From Malania oleifera (lineage: Eukaryota > Streptophyta > Magnoliopsida > Santalales > Ximeniaceae), in the NCBI RefSeq assembly GCF_029873635.1, contig NC_080417.1, positions 32,042,214 through 32,106,213 of the forward strand: a DNA stretch of 64,000 bases, in the 5' to 3' direction. Positions 1 through 11,574 of the stretch are shown here, piece after piece (within the stretch, counting starts at the first letter, position 1; each line of letters starts with the position of its first letter). Under the pieces are notes generated by a model. The model made no database searches and had not been told where the DNA came from. It worked only from the letters and a program-made list of their open reading frames with translations. The position numbers and the translations under genes were made by a program.

Positions 1-98
1 ACGTTGCCGAGAGGGGAGGCGCCGAAGCCGACGCAGCTGAGCTTGAGACCGGTGTTTCCAAGCTCTCGGAGCTCTATCCCGGTGCAGGGTGCCGCCAT
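1..98 (-). CDS. L-galactose dehydrogenase, first exon (5' partial, runs off window)
   Basis: Reading the minus strand from an ATG at 98 gives 33 residues that enter the family signature ELRELGNTGLKLSCVGFGAS and then PLGNV at the window edge. This matches the N-terminus of plant L-galactose dehydrogenase, an NAD-dependent aldo/keto reductase of cytosolic ascorbate synthesis (Smirnoff-Wheeler pathway) that oxidises L-galactose to L-galactono-1,4-lactone. The start is supported by context (AAGCAATGGCG, a good plant initiation context) and by a telobox just upstream. The ORF is open to position 1, so the rest of the gene lies to the left. Family assignment comes from remembered sequence similarity; another close aldo/keto reductase is possible but less likely. 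Confidence 0.85.
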   Translation of the reverse strand, partial: MAAPCTGIELRELGNTGLKLSCVGFGASPLGN

Positions 99-104
99 TG
101 CTTC

Positions 105-112
105 TAGGGTTT
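105..112 (-). promoter_or_regulatory. Telobox (AAACCCTA) in the 5' leader of the L-galactose dehydrogenase gene
   Basis: The minus strand reads AAAACCCTAG 7 to 17 bases upstream of the ATG. Teloboxes are common near transcription starts of plant housekeeping genes. The motif is exact; its activity here is inferred from position. Confidence 0.5.
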
Positions 113-3100
113 TATCTTCAGAATTTCAGGGCTGCTGCTGCGGAGATGGAGTTCGAAGAGAAGGCGAGAAATGATTTTCCCGGAAAATAATAACTGTAAA
201 CAGAAGATGATTCTGAGGCCACCGGGAAAAGGGCCGCACACGGATGCACGTGGCGGTCTTGCGACTTCTTGTCAACGGATGCTTGTAAAAGATGCTGTCT
301 GTAAAACAAAAGGAAAATGCTTGGGTTGGACCCATCGATCCATCCAAAGCAGAGCGCACGTGCTGGGACCCACTACTACATGTGCTGCCCTTTGAAATTA
401 GAAGAGGGCATTAATAAAATTAAGCCATATGGTCCTTGTGTACAAGCAGTCCAAAAGGATAATTTTAAGGGGACAGGTTCGGGCAACATGATGAGGGGAC
501 TTAGAGTCCGAGGACATTTAAATTCCTTTTATAGAAAAAATAACAAGAATGATTGGAATATCTTCTTGTTTTAAAAAATGTTAATGAAAAATTATGTCAA
601 AAGGGTTCTAAATGAATCAAATCAGTTTCAAGTTTATTTATTATACGAATAAGTGATTGTGAAATCCAATTTAATAACGTATCTAATAAATAAGTTAAGT
701 TTATATATGAATGGGTTTGGACAACTTAACTACAGACTCAACTTGGATTTATTTTATAATTTTAATTTATAATCATTATTTAATTCAAATTCAACACTCT
801 AAATTTAGTGAAAAGACTAATATTTAAGACCAATAAACTAGTTTAGTGAGGGTAAAAACACTCTAATGTAATATTAATAAGTGTTTTTGGCCTTACAAAA
901 CCTATATTAAAGTTCGGTTTTAGTTTACCTTGAGCTCAAGTTCGATTAAAAATCTAATAAACAAATTTAAATATGACAAAGCTCACTTTCATTAACTTGA
1001 TGCAGTTCTAGTTGTTAAGAGGAATGTCAAATAAATGCATAAATAATGTCAATGCATAAATAATCATTTTACAATTGCAATTGACCACTAATGGACAGCT
1101 TTCTCAACAGACACATGATCAAAATCTCTTCAAAACTCTCTAGAATCTATAAAAAAAAAAATTAAATAAAAAATTTACATTTTTAATATTTAGTTATTAA
1201 AAAATAATAAAATATATACAAAGAGTTAGCTGAAACTTAAACAAATTTAAGAAATGGAAAGGAAAAAAGAAAATAAAATCATTTTTCATGTTAGTTATCA
1301 AGGAAAGTGAGAAAAATAAAAATAAAAATTGGACCACATTTGATCTTTCTTAATTTTTAATCATATTTGAACAAATTTTTATTTTTAATAATATTTGATA
1401 TAAAGAGAAAATACAACAGAAAATGAGTTTCTTTCTTATTTTCATTTTCCTTTTCCAAATAAATTCCTTGATCCAAAGGGACCTAATATTAATAAATAAA
1501 AAATTAATTCTACCCATTATCAATATCTAATTCTAAAAAATATTTTAATTAAATTAAATAAACCTCCTTTCCTAATCATATTTGGTATAAATCAAAAATA
1601 CAATAAAAAAATAAATTTTCTTTTTATTCTCCTCTTTACTTTCCTTTTTCCAAATAAAATCTTAGATCCAAACGGACCCTTACATGTTTGGTTTGCTTAA
1701 TAAAATGATGTATGAAATGAATAGAATTAAAATTTGAATAGGGGCATGATGAAATTAAGTGAGAAATTCAATTTCGTTACTCTTGATTCCATCTCATTTC
1801 ATTTTATTTTTGTGTTAAACATGTACTTAGTATTATAGTAGAGAAATTATTAGATAAATATAAGTCTATCACGTCATTTGTAAACAAACATAATGAATCA
1901 ATGACAATCATACACTAGACAACATGATTAATTTAAGTAATCTATGATTAATTTTTTTCCAAAACAAATTAAAAAGTCCATGACTAATTTTCTTTCCCAT
2001 AGAAATTTAAAGAAAAAACATAGTTAATAGAATTATTTAATAAAAAATGATTTTGAAGTGTCAATTTAGTTAGTAATTTTAATAGATTCATCGGTTGTAT
2101 ATTGGAAAAGATTATCTTTCATTTAATAAAAAAAATGTTATAAAAATTATTAAGCTAATTTTTATAGACAAATTAATGAATTTCTTTAATTTTTAGATAT
2201 TCTTATAACTATTCAATCATGTGATTATTTAAAATATATTTTAAAATTTCTTTGATCGAAATGTAAAATTTTATAAAAGATAGTTATATATAATAATATT
2301 GTACTTTTCATATGAAAGAAGTATAGTTGATTCTTACGAATAACCATATGTCTAATAAAATTATTCTTTAAATCATAACATGTTTTATTTTTTAATTTAA
2401 AATTAAATGAATAAGTGAAAAAATTATACATTTAATACTATAAAATTAACTGTAAGTTTTTTTAAAAAAAAAAATTGAAACATAGACTAACCATGGATTT
2501 TATTTTTATTTTTATTTTTTCATTTTGAAAGAAGTTAATTATGATTTAATTGTGTAGTTTAGCATATGATGTCACCTTTTTAGTGGGTTAGTTTATGAAT
2601 GACATGATAGATTTGATCTATCTAATAATTCATCATTACAAAGAGCATGATTAGTCCTGCTTATCTGCAATTTTGTGAATAATTCTTCTATTAACAATTT
2701 TTAGGTTTTTTTAGCAAATGGAAGTAAGACTCTAGGAGCAACATGTTTTTCTAAATTGGGGGTGAAAAATATAAGTGGAAGGAGTGATGGAGTTCTTCAT
2801 TTAGGATAGGAACATCCCAAACTATATTACTGAAAATGGTATTATTCCTTTCTTTCCAAAATGACTCCTGTCGCAACTTCTCGAAGAATGGTCCGAAATG
2901 GTGAGGGATAATAATAATTATTGTAATATGTGGCTCATATATTAAGTGGAACGGATGTACAAAGAAAACATGGGGGAAAAGCAAAGAAGCTGGTGTGCAG
3001 AAGAAACAGTCGACGATTTTAAAGAGTTGCATCGAATGTTTGCTCTCAGGAATAAACCGTCGATGGCTTTGCTCGGTTACTTAGCGCTATTTTTCAAATT

Positions 3101-3165
3101 TTGAATTGGAAAGTTGAATAGGTTGGGTTTCGGGGGGGAACCTCTGAGAGGGTTATATATATTTA
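113..3165. other. Upstream/intergenic AT-rich DNA without a recognised gene
   Basis: The first few hundred bases must hold the promoter of the minus-strand dehydrogenase gene; no clear TATA element can be assigned. From about 580 on the DNA is very AT-rich, with short open frames only and no recognisable domain. A minus-strand open frame at 2751-3032 contains WKERNNTIF, faintly like the C-terminal tail of plant LINE reverse transcriptases, but this is too short to call. Confidence 0.6.
1361..1680. repeat. Diverged direct duplication of about 105-130 bp
   Basis: Segment 1361-1489 (ATCATATTTGAACAAAT... to GATCCAAAGGGACC) recurs in diverged form at about 1573-1678 (AATCATATTTGGTATAAAT... to GATCCAAACGGACCC). 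Both include a CTTTTTCCAAATAAA block. It could be two parts of an old transposon or a local duplication; its origin is not determined. Confidence 0.5.
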
Positions 3166-3169
3166 TAAT

Positions 3170-3377
3170 GTTATATGTTGTATGTCTTTGGACACAAGAT
3201 AGTAAAAATTCATAGTCGTTTACTCCAGTGGATGTAGGCATTGTCGAACCACGTAACTCTTCATGTCATTATTTTATTACTTTCATATAATTTGTGTGAT
3301 TGTGTTTTATGTATATTTCATTATTGGTTGTTGCATTGTGTGATTCAGTTTTTCACTACGCATTCATTTGCACAACA
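3170..3377 (+). repeat. 5' LTR tail of the copia remnant
   Basis: GTGGATGTAGGCATTG followed by CGAACCACGTAA is the characteristic R/U5 sequence of a common plant copia LTR group. The LTR ends in ...CACAACA, directly before the primer binding site. The upstream part of the LTR is not recognisable. Confidence 0.65.
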
Positions 3378-3379
3378 AA

Positions 3380-3392
3380 TTTGTATCAAAGC
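3380..3392 (+). other. Degenerate tRNA-iMet primer binding site
   Basis: TTTGTATCAAAGC differs at two positions from TGGTATCAGAGC, the usual plant primer binding site. It sits 2 bases after the LTR end and 12 bases before the gag ATG. Confidence 0.65.
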
Positions 3393-3403
3393 ATTTGGTT
3401 ACA

Positions 3404-4543
3404 ATGGCTTCTGGGATTTCTTCTTCAAAGTTCAATGTTGTCAAGTTTGATGTATCAGGAAATTTTAGACTATGGCAGAAAAGGGTTAAGGATCTCTTAA
3501 TGCAGCAGGGTATGGTGAAGGCATTATCAACCGAAAGGCATGGACGAAATAAGTTGGAAGGAGTTGGAAGTGAAGGTTGTGGCGACTATTAGGCTTTTTC
3601 TGGCTAATGACGTGTTGTACCACATCATGGATAAGGAATCTCTCGCGATAGTTCAGCAGAAACTGGAAAGTTGATATATTCTTTACTGAACAAGTTGTAT
3701 CTTAAGCAGAAATTGTATTGATTTAATATGAAAGATGGTTTGGATTCGAACCAGCACATTAATGTAATCTTTAATGAACAAGCACTCTGCTAGGTTTTCA
3801 TCAAAGGAATGAAAGCCAAGTATGAGATTTCACAAGGTGACGGGCTTGTGGTGAAGGGTAACTAGGAATGTGGGAGAAGCAAGTTCCGAAGCGGATTGAG
3901 TAATAATAAGTCTCAATCGCAGTCTAGGAAGAAGAAAGACATATGGTGTTTTAAGTGCAGGAAAAATGGGCATATAAAACCAGAGTGTCTAGAAAGGAAG
4001 AAGGGAATGTAGAAAATCAAGAGAGTTCTTCAAAATCGGCAAATGTAGTGGAAAAAGGAGACTCAAAGAGCGGTGATGGTTATATGCTTTATGTTTCACC
4101 GGGTTCTTATTGCCTCAGAGATTCTTGGATCCAAGATTTGGAGAGCTCTTATCACATGGCACCGAATAAAAATTGGTTCAGCACCTATAAGTTAGTAAAT
4201 TATGTTTCTGTTCTGATTGGAAATGATGTTTCATGCAAAATTGTTGGAATAGAAAATATTATAATTAAAATGTTTGATGGTGTTGTGAAAACATTATGTG
4301 ATGTTAGGTACATATCAAATCTACGGAAGAATTTAATTTCATTGGAGACTTTAGATTGTAACATGTTTAGTTACAAGTCTGAAAAGTGGGGTAATAAAGG
4401 TGTGTAAAGGCATTCTAATGTGATGAAGGAACAAAAAATAGTGGGAAGTATCTATGCACTACTAGGTACTACAGTTGTAGGTGGAGCTGTAGCTACAAAT
4501 TTTGAGTTAGATAGAATTGTTTTGTGGCATATGAGGTTAAGCT
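3404..4543 (+). pseudogene. Copia gag and protease start, frameshifted
   Basis: Gag begins at the ATG at 3404 with NVVKFDVSGNFRLWQKRVKD, typical of Tnt1-like copia gag. The frame then shifts near 3540; the next frame carries WKELEVKVVATIRLFLANDV. Several stops follow. A zinc knuckle CFKCRKNGHIKPEC (Cys-X2-Cys-X4-His-X4-Cys) lies at about 3947-3988. After another shift the protease region reads SWIQDLESSYHM where the family has the catalytic Asp-Ser-Gly, so the active site is lost. The remnant ends around LLGTTVVGG...LWHMRL, just before the pre-integrase domain. It is not functional. Confidence 0.8.
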
Positions 4544-4545
4544 AA

Positions 4546-5920
4546 GTTTGATTTGGGCTAGATTGGGCCTTTGGCCAAGTAAATTGGTAGGTTGGGCTTA
4601 GGATAAAGCCGAGCCCAATTGGAATTTGAACTGAGTTGGATTTAATTAGGCTTGGTTTTAACAATTTGATTGATAGGTTGATTTGGGTCCAGGTAATTAG
4701 GTGGAGTTTGGTTTAAAGTTTAAATGGGTTTGGTCTGAATTCAATTGGGGCTTGGCCAATTGGACCGAGCCCAATACGATTTAACTTGAGTTCTTGGGTT
4801 CTAGGGTCCCTGGATTTGTGTCAATAAGTCAACGGACCTAGGTAGGTCTTGGGTTTTCGAGTCAATGGACTTGGACTTAGGTCAAGTTGACTCACTGACT
4901 CAAGTTTTTGGTTCGGATCTGGGTGGTTCAGGATATGGGTTATTGGACCCAAATTGGGTTGAATTCAAGTTTTTGGGATTTTTACTTTCATATCCAAGTC
5001 AAGCTGCCGGGGAATTTTTGAACTGTGTTCGAGGTTTTGTTAAAATTTAACAATTTCAAAATTGTCAAACAAGTCAGAAATTGAAACCAACTAATTCAAA
5101 GAATGAGCTAGCACTAACCTTTTTATTCCTTTGTCTTTGAATTCCTCAATCTGTAAATTGCACCTTCTCTTTATCTGAACTACCTCGATTCTCCACTGCC
5201 AAACCTTTTCCAACCTCTGCAACTTGAGCTTTTCGATCTTTAATCCAATCCCTTCAATCTTAATCACTCAGTTACTTTCTTTTCTCACCTTTTCAGTATC
5301 CAATTTCTTTCCTCTCTTTTTCCAATAATTAGTTACTCTTCCCCCAAATTTTTTTTTCTCTCCTTTTCAGTGAGCAATTCTTTCTCCTAATTTTCTCCTC
5401 ACTTTTTCAAATAACCAACTTTATTCCTCCTCCCTCCTGCAACCTCTTGAAAATCGATTATTTATAGGCCTAGAAATACATCCAATTAAGTTTGATCAAT
5501 CAATAAAACTTAATTAAATTAAACTTAATTGATAAATATAATATTAAGTCTAATTGATCAATCAATTTAAATTGGTCCAGCAAATTCAAATCTAGTTAGT
5601 TGATTTTTATTCTAATTTATTACTAACTAAAATCCTCTTGTGATGTGTGTGCAGGTGCAAGCATGAAGGACCTGACCCACTGAACTTTTATTTCTTTTAT
5701 GTTTTTATTGTTTAATTTTTTTCCTATTTTCCATGTATTCAATTTTTTTATATATTTTCCATTGTTATTGTATTACTAAATATTTACACAACCATGTACA
5801 AATTCGAATTTAGATGAAAAACTAAATCTAGAAAAAGACCCAAGAGGGCACTTAAATTAAATATGAAAAAAAAATCAAAATTTTGCTACATAAAGTCCAA
5901 AACAAAATGGGGTGTCTACA
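4546..5920 (+). repeat. Probable decayed LTR; only the right end is defined
   Basis: The right end, AAAATGGGGTGTCTACA, closely resembles the end of the LTR at 12275 (ATTAGGGTGTCTGCA) and is preceded by AAAGACCCAAGAGGGC, a motif I associate with plant gypsy LTRs. The left part (4546-5040) is rich in TTGGG/GGCCCAA words, and the middle (5100-5450) is pyrimidine-rich, as in other LTR leaders here. The left boundary and a target-site duplication for TCCTA were not found. Confidence 0.4.
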
Positions 5921-6254
5921 TCCTAACAAATGTGAAGCCTTTTAGGATTGATAAAATCTCATCTTTAGAGCAAAAGCAAAGGACACTTTTGACGAGGTCA
6001 AATACATTTGAAATGGCATGTGTGTTGATAGGAAATTCAAGCAAAAAATGCCAACCAAATACAATGAAAAAAAAAAAGGAATGTGTTGAATGTTCTCTAA
6101 AGAATATTAAGGGGAAGTACTCATTAACCTTATGCATCTCACAAAGGATTGACTTGAAGGGGTTAGTCTTCAACTTTTTTCAATTGGAACAACTTAATTA
6201 TAGGGATCATATTAAGCCTCTAAATTTTATTTTATTTTATTTTTTGTGTGTGGA
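5921..6254. other. No gene recognised
   Basis: An open frame of 133 codons covers this stretch on the plus strand, with a shorter one on the minus strand. Neither shows a family signature, and the composition matches the non-coding surroundings. Confidence 0.5.
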
Positions 6255-6259
6255 AGTTT

Positions 6260-6270
6260 TGTGATAACCC

Positions 6271-6308
<38 letters not shown>

Positions 6309-6600
6309 TAAAACATAATAATATAATATATGTAGATGTTAACCGGTTATTTACTTCCACGTACTACCCTAGTTTAATAATAAAGTAATAAAGATGGTCA
6401 TTAAGCTAGCGTAAATACGAAAGTATTTCTCTGATAGGACCCTTGATTCCATATTTGATGCTTAAAAAAGACATTTTCTAGGCGAATGCTTAGAGACCAT
6501 TGAGGCTCAATCGCTCCCTAGAAGTCGGCCTAGTCAAAATGGAATTTCATAAGATAAATAGAGTAGACACAGATAGATTTATGATTTTAAAACAATTTTG
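6260..6600 (+). repeat. 5' LTR remnant of the outermost element
   Basis: TGTGATAACCCC followed by an (AT)n tract, GTTATTTACTTCCACGTACT and TTGATTCCATATTTGATGC. The last block is shared with the solo LTR at 39285 (about 39425). The LTR breaks off near 6580-6600, where sequence resembling that solo LTR ends; a deletion joins it to the 3' end of the internal region. Confidence 0.6.
6276..6305. repeat. (AT)n microsatellite
   Basis: An uninterrupted AT dinucleotide run of about 15 units inside the 5' LTR remnant. Confidence 0.9.
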
Positions 6601-6712
6601 GTATTTTTTTTATGAACTCCAAAGATAGCAACGTAAATATTGAAAGAAACAAAAATAATAAGTGGTGCTAGGTACTCATTGAATAGGTTTTAATTAGAAT
6701 TATATTTAACAA

Positions 6713-6747
6713 ATTTTGAGGACAACATTTTTATAAGAAAGGGAGAA
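6713..6747 (+). other. Internal 3' end and polypurine tract of the outermost element
   Basis: TTTTGAGGACAACATTTTTATAAG then AAGAAAGGGAGAA (6735-6747) is the same ending found before the 3' LTRs of the two chromoviruses here (at 21301 and 32307). It is followed at once by TGTAACGAC, an LTR start. Confidence 0.75.
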
Positions 6748-6756
6748 TGTAACGAC

Positions 6757-7197
6757 AGTAAGACATTAATTGATATTAATTGCCTCAAATAAAATTATGA
6801 TCATATTTATTGAGGTAATATGAAAGGTCTTTAATATTAAATATAATAATGTTATCATAATTTACAATAATATTATCTCGGAATATGAGAAGTCTATAAT
6901 TATGATAAATTATGTATATTAATTAATCACTTGATAGAAGTGATGAATATATAAAGGAGGTTTGGTGCTGGTCCTATCTTAACCTGAAAAGCTTGTGCTA
7001 AGATTTCCATCAAATTAAGATAGAGCATAAGGAAGTGTAAGATTGTGAGATAGAAACACGGTCTAAGGATATATGCTTGGAGGCTATGGATCAGGGTATG
7101 ATTTTCTTTTAATGTTTGTTGTGTAAAATTATGAGTTTTGAAGTTCCTTAAAATTAAGACGTATAAATCATGTTTATCGCGTGTGTCTAAACTTACA
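6757..7197 (+). repeat. 5' LTR of the copia element (441 bp)
   Basis: Runs from AGTAAGACATTAATTG (first base mutated from T, judged by the 3' copy) to ...CTAAACTTACA. It is nearly the same as the 3' LTR, which has an extra 22-bp duplication around TTATTAAGACGTATAAATCATG. Confidence 0.9.
6948..6955 (+). promoter_or_regulatory. TATA box in the copia 5' LTR
   Basis: TATATAAA followed by GGAGG, in the middle of the LTR where the U3/R promoter is expected. The same sequence is kept in the 3' LTR at 39165-39172. Confidence 0.55.
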
Positions 7198-7199
7198 TG

Positions 7200-7211
7200 T
7201 GGTATCAGAGC
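7200..7211 (+). other. tRNA-iMet primer binding site of the copia element
   Basis: A perfect TGGTATCAGAGC two bases after the LTR end, the usual minus-strand DNA priming site of plant copia elements. Confidence 0.9.
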
Positions 7212-7387
7212 CAAAGTTGTAGAAATGCATGATTTTAGATTATGATTAAAGGTTCATGTTCCGTTAATTTTAGTTCATGAATCAAGGCACAGTAACCTTA
7301 TGTTTTTATAAGGTATAACAATGTAAATGTGGTACGCCTTAGTAAATAAAGTCTAACAGTGCAGAACGTTTGTAATGCCCCATCCCG

Positions 7388-7395
7388 CCACGTGG
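7388..7395. promoter_or_regulatory. G-box-like palindrome CCACGTGG
   Basis: A palindromic CACGTG core near the end of the reverse solo LTR. bZIP and bHLH factors bind such cores; no function is shown here. Confidence 0.3.
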
Positions 7396-8815
7396 GGCTC
7401 GGGGTGCTACTTTAGTGACGTCTATGTTCCTGATACCATATTCATTATATAAATGTAGCAGAAAGAAATGATACATTCTCCAAAATACATTACCAGAGTT
7501 TTAAACTACCTTTATACACAAAGGTCTCCAAATATTCATATTACTGACCATAATACAATACCAAAAAAAAAACCAACTTAGTCCATACAACCATAATACA
7601 CATTTGGGGACATCAGATATGACTGAAACACATTAAAGTTCTTGTAGATACTCACAAAAACTAGCTATCACCCGGCCCCAGAGCTCACTAAGCTCGATAT
7701 CGAGATGATCCTTGTCGCGACGTCTCGGACCCTGCCAGAGAAAACCACTCTCTGGAAAATATGTGGGTACGGCTGCGAACAGGGAGAAAAGGAATGTGTG
7801 TTTTGAAAATGTGATTTTCGCAGAAAAATAGTGTATGATGGAGTCGCCACTAACCCTTTGAAGTGCGGTTAGAACACTTGATTACTACCCCGTTAGGGGT
7901 AGAATCGGTCTGTGTTACCAGAGTCGGGCTAGGGAGTACAGTTATGCTAGGAGAAGGTATTAGCACCCCCTATGCGCCCGTTCTTACGAATAGTACCAGA
8001 TTAATAAAAAATTATTGCCGAAATAAACCTAATAAGCCTGTCGAAATTACTCCCTTTTAAAAATCAAAAGAAAGAAAATACTATATTGGTATTCCCTCAT
8101 AACCGGGGCAGTTCAATACTCCGAAGAGTTCATGCCCTTTGTTACAATTATCGGGATGGAAAATCAAGAAAATAGGATACGAAAATACACTCTTGGAGTT
8201 TTGAAATCTATAGGTTTTTCTAAGTAGGAAAATATTATTCAGGGAGGTTTTTTGAAATTTGTTCGGGATAGAAATGATTTTATGTGCCTAGAAAATATTT
8301 TTGTGATTTTTCCTAAGTGTGAAAATATTTTTTGTGATTTTTGTGATTTATCCCGAACTTCAAAACAACACAAAATAAAAATCATGGAAATCAAAGTATG
8401 AAAGTATTTTTTGGGATTTTCTAAGAAATTTTTTTTTTATTTTTGTGTATTTTCTAGATATATAAATAATATACAAGTGAAATGGAGAAAACTGGTGTGA
8501 GCCGATTCATGGGAGGAGCCGGTTGAGCATCAACCAGTCCGGGGGAAAAATCAATTTAAGGTTTTGGTCGAGACCATCAAGCCAACATTCTGTGATTTTT
8601 TGTGATTTAATGTTTTTTTACAAAGCATTTAAATAACAAAAGGAAATTAAGGCGAAATCCGCAAAAACGGAAAAGAAAATGGGAAATAAAATGGAAGGCT
8701 AAACTGGCTTCATACCGGTTCAGAAGACCCAACCGGTTCGGCGAAGAACCAGTCTAAGAAGGGTCGACCCGTTTTAGGTCCGGTCAAGGCCAAGTCAACT
8801 TGCGGTGCCCATTGG

Positions 8816-9474
8816 GCACGTGTGTGAATGTGTATTTCAGTGTGTGCATGTGTGCGTGTTTTGATGTGTATTGTGTACATGTGACTGCATGCATACATGT
8901 GCATGAATGTGAATATGGGTGTATGTGAATGCATACGTGCATGTGTATGTATGAAATTGCACGCATGTGTATGTGTGATTACATGCATACATGCGCGGGA
9001 ATATAAATGGGTGCACATATGTGAAATTTCATGCATGTATATACGTGCATGTGTGTGGTGTGAATATGCATGTGTATGTGGGTGGTTTTAATTTTTGTGT
9101 GTTAGGGGAGTGTGCAGGTGTATGTAGGTGGGATTGTTAGTGGAGTGTGCAGGTGTATGTAGGTGGGTGTCAGTGTGTGTGGCAGTGTGTGTAGCAGTGC
9201 ATGCATAAAACAATGTATGTAAATAGTGTGTGTAGAAGTGCATGCGTGAAATGGTGTGTGTAAATAGTGTGTGTAGCAGATTATTGTGTGAAACAATGTG
9301 TGTAAATAGTGTGTGTAGTGAAACAGTGCGTGTTCTTTTGCGAGTGCATGTATGTGTAGCAGTGAGTGTTAAAGGTGTGTGTTGCTGGGTGTTTTACTGT
9401 GTGTATTTGAAGTGAGAAAAAGTGTGTCCTACGTGTGTGTTTTGGCGTGTGGGTTGTGTGTGTGTGTGTGTGTG
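8816..9474. repeat. GT-rich low-complexity tract
   Basis: About 650 bp of imperfect TGTGTG/GTGCATGTATG repeats ending in a pure (GT)n run near 9457-9474. Open frames on both strands here (His/Thr-rich or Cys/Met-rich) are products of the repeat. Confidence 0.8.
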
Positions 9475-9765
9475 TGGCTGGCCGAGGAGCTCACCGCGGG
9501 GGGAGTGAGAGAACCATGGCTATGAGGGGGTAGCTGGTCGTGGAGGTTACCGACGATAGAGACGACGAAGGGGCGTGGGCTCTTCAGCGGCGATGAGGGG
9601 TCGGAGGGGTCTGCTGATGAGTGTCGTGAACAGAGAGTTACCGAAACCACTGCCATGCACCTATTCGGCTATGGCAGACAGAGAGTCGTGGACTCATGGC
9701 TGTCAGGTGGTAGTGGCTTCGAGGCTGGCAACAACAGGGTAGCACCAGTGGTCAAAGATGGTGGC

Positions 9766-10620
9766 TTCTGGTCTAGTTTCTAGAGAAGACTCAAGCATGT
9801 CCCTGATTAAGCCTGTAATAAGCGAGTTGTACTTTGGTAACTCTGGAATGCGATAGTCCCCGTTTAAGATTTGCAGCTTTGATTCTCCATCAAAAGCAGA
9901 CTTGAAGTAACAGATACAAAATAGGAGGCAACCAAAAGCCCAGATGTCTACCTTCTCATTTATAAGTTCTCTCCGGGACAGATCCCACATCTCTGGTGGT
10001 CTATAGGCAGGGGTCTTGTGCTTCCTGATATTATCTTCCTCAATTCCCATTTCTTCAGGCTTCTCAAAGTGCTTATGATTAGTAGAGGTGCTTCCAAAAT
10101 CACACAACTTCCATAATCCATCAGACCCCAACAGAATATTCTCAGTTTTCAAGTCCCTATGAGCAATGGGTGGAGACTGGCAGTGCATTGCGAAGACAGC
10201 ATTACACACACCTCTGAAGATTGAAAGAACCTATTTCTCATCAAAATACTTAGACCCTCTGCTGTCTAGCACATTAACTAAAGATTTTTCACAGCATTCC
10301 ATGACAAGAAGGGCTTCCTTTGTCCGTCCCATATCCAAGATAGTGTGAGCATGAAAAGTTACAACATTGGGATGTCCCTTTAGCAATTTCATCACTGAGA
10401 TCTCCTTCATCGCCAGTTCCAGTGATTCCTCGTCATTACATATAATGTGCTTTAAAGCATATTGATTCGACGAATATATAAGGTCTCGAGCTAAGTAAAC
10501 CCAAGAGAACCCTCCTTCAGCAATGGCATTTCGTACAAGAATTTTAAGATTCCCAACATCAATAGAGCGGCCTTCAAGCCCAGCTTGTTCCTTAGGCATG
10601 AAGGGCTTGAACCTCCACAT
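9766..10620 (-). pseudogene. Captured AP2-associated / NAK-type Ser/Thr protein kinase fragment (intronless, one nonsense codon)
   Basis: From an ATG at 10620 the frame runs 305 codons with one internal TAG (codon 130, where the family has Gln in DEKQVL). The family-specific start MWRFKPFMPKEQAGLEGR and block CNDEESLELAMKEISVMK point to plant relatives of the animal AAK1/GAK/Numb-associated kinases, which phosphorylate clathrin adaptor subunits. Visible motifs: Gly-rich loop AEGGFSWVYLA (about 35-45), Lys57 in YALKHI, Glu73, HRD 154-156 with Asn161, DFG 174-176, and PPE in place of APE at 208-210. Homology stops near codon 285 (TRPE) and LTR-like sequence follows, so the end of the C-lobe and the C-terminal tail are missing. 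The unbroken frame implies a spliced-transcript origin. It lies antisense to the surrounding LTR. Confidence 0.85.
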
Positions 10621-10997
<377 letters not shown>

Positions 10998-11566
10998 CTT
11001 GCAGGAATGGAGATGGAGCACCTGAAACTCAATATTGCTGTGAGTTCGCTATGGCTCCGATGAGTCTTGAGACATCATAGAGAGAACTTGTGAGTTCAGG
11101 AGAGAGCCGGGGAGTAATCTTGGTGGTTGGATCCGCTTGGCGGAGATGGAGGTTAGCGAAGGCCTTCTCTGGTGGTGTATGGCTGCGGGAGTGAGGGAGG
11201 TCTAGAGCAAAGCAGCGATTCAGGGAGCTGGGTTTGCTGGCCTCCTCGAGTGTTGTTGGTGTGGGATCTAGTGGGATGGTCTAAAGACAGGGAGGTAGGT
11301 TGGTGGGGTGCTACTGTGATGATGGAGGTTACGGGTGAGGTGTGAGTTTGAGAGGGAGGTTGGTCTTGTAGGTGGTCACGGAAGTTCGCTGGGGCCGTCA
11401 GTGGTTCTCGTCTGGATGGAGGTTGGTGGGAGAGGTTAAGGGTAAGGGTCGTGCTTGGTATTGTGGGTGTGCTAGAAAAGGATCGAGATTTGGGAGAGAA
11501 GGAGTGAGAGGGAGAAAGCTGGTGATAGGCTCCGCATATGCCCCCGAAAGGATGGAGGGGGACTGC

Positions 11567-11574
11567 TATTTATA
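11567..11574 (+). promoter_or_regulatory. TATA box of the LTR at 7713-12275
   Basis: TATTTATA followed by GGGGGTGTGAG, after about 550 bp of G-rich U3-like sequence and 700 bp before the LTR end. Confidence 0.5.

Larger units (their letters stand above)
3165..4543 (+). mobile_element. Truncated Ty1/copia retrotransposon remnant
   Basis: The segment contains, in order, the downstream part of a 5' LTR, a degenerate initiator-Met primer binding site, gag and the beginning of protease, then stops at a position matching the GAG-pre-integrase region (VLWHMRLS). Integrase, reverse transcriptase, RNase H and the 3' LTR are absent, so the element was cut by deletion or by a later insertion. No target-site duplication can be defined because both ends are lost. 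Confidence 0.8.

Noticed and set aside
2751..3032. Minus-strand frame resembling a LINE reverse transcriptase tail (WKERNNTIF)
   Set aside because: Only about ten residues are suggestive; no upstream reverse transcriptase or poly(A) tail was found.
5863..6264. 133-codon open frame on the plus strand
   Set aside because: No recognisable motif, AT-rich low-complexity residues, and it overlaps the end of a probable LTR and the start of the outermost element.
8710..9296. Several open frames in the GT-rich tract (His/Thr- or Cys/Val-rich)
   Set aside because: They are translations of an imperfect TGTGTG/GCATGTAT repeat on both strands, with no domain.
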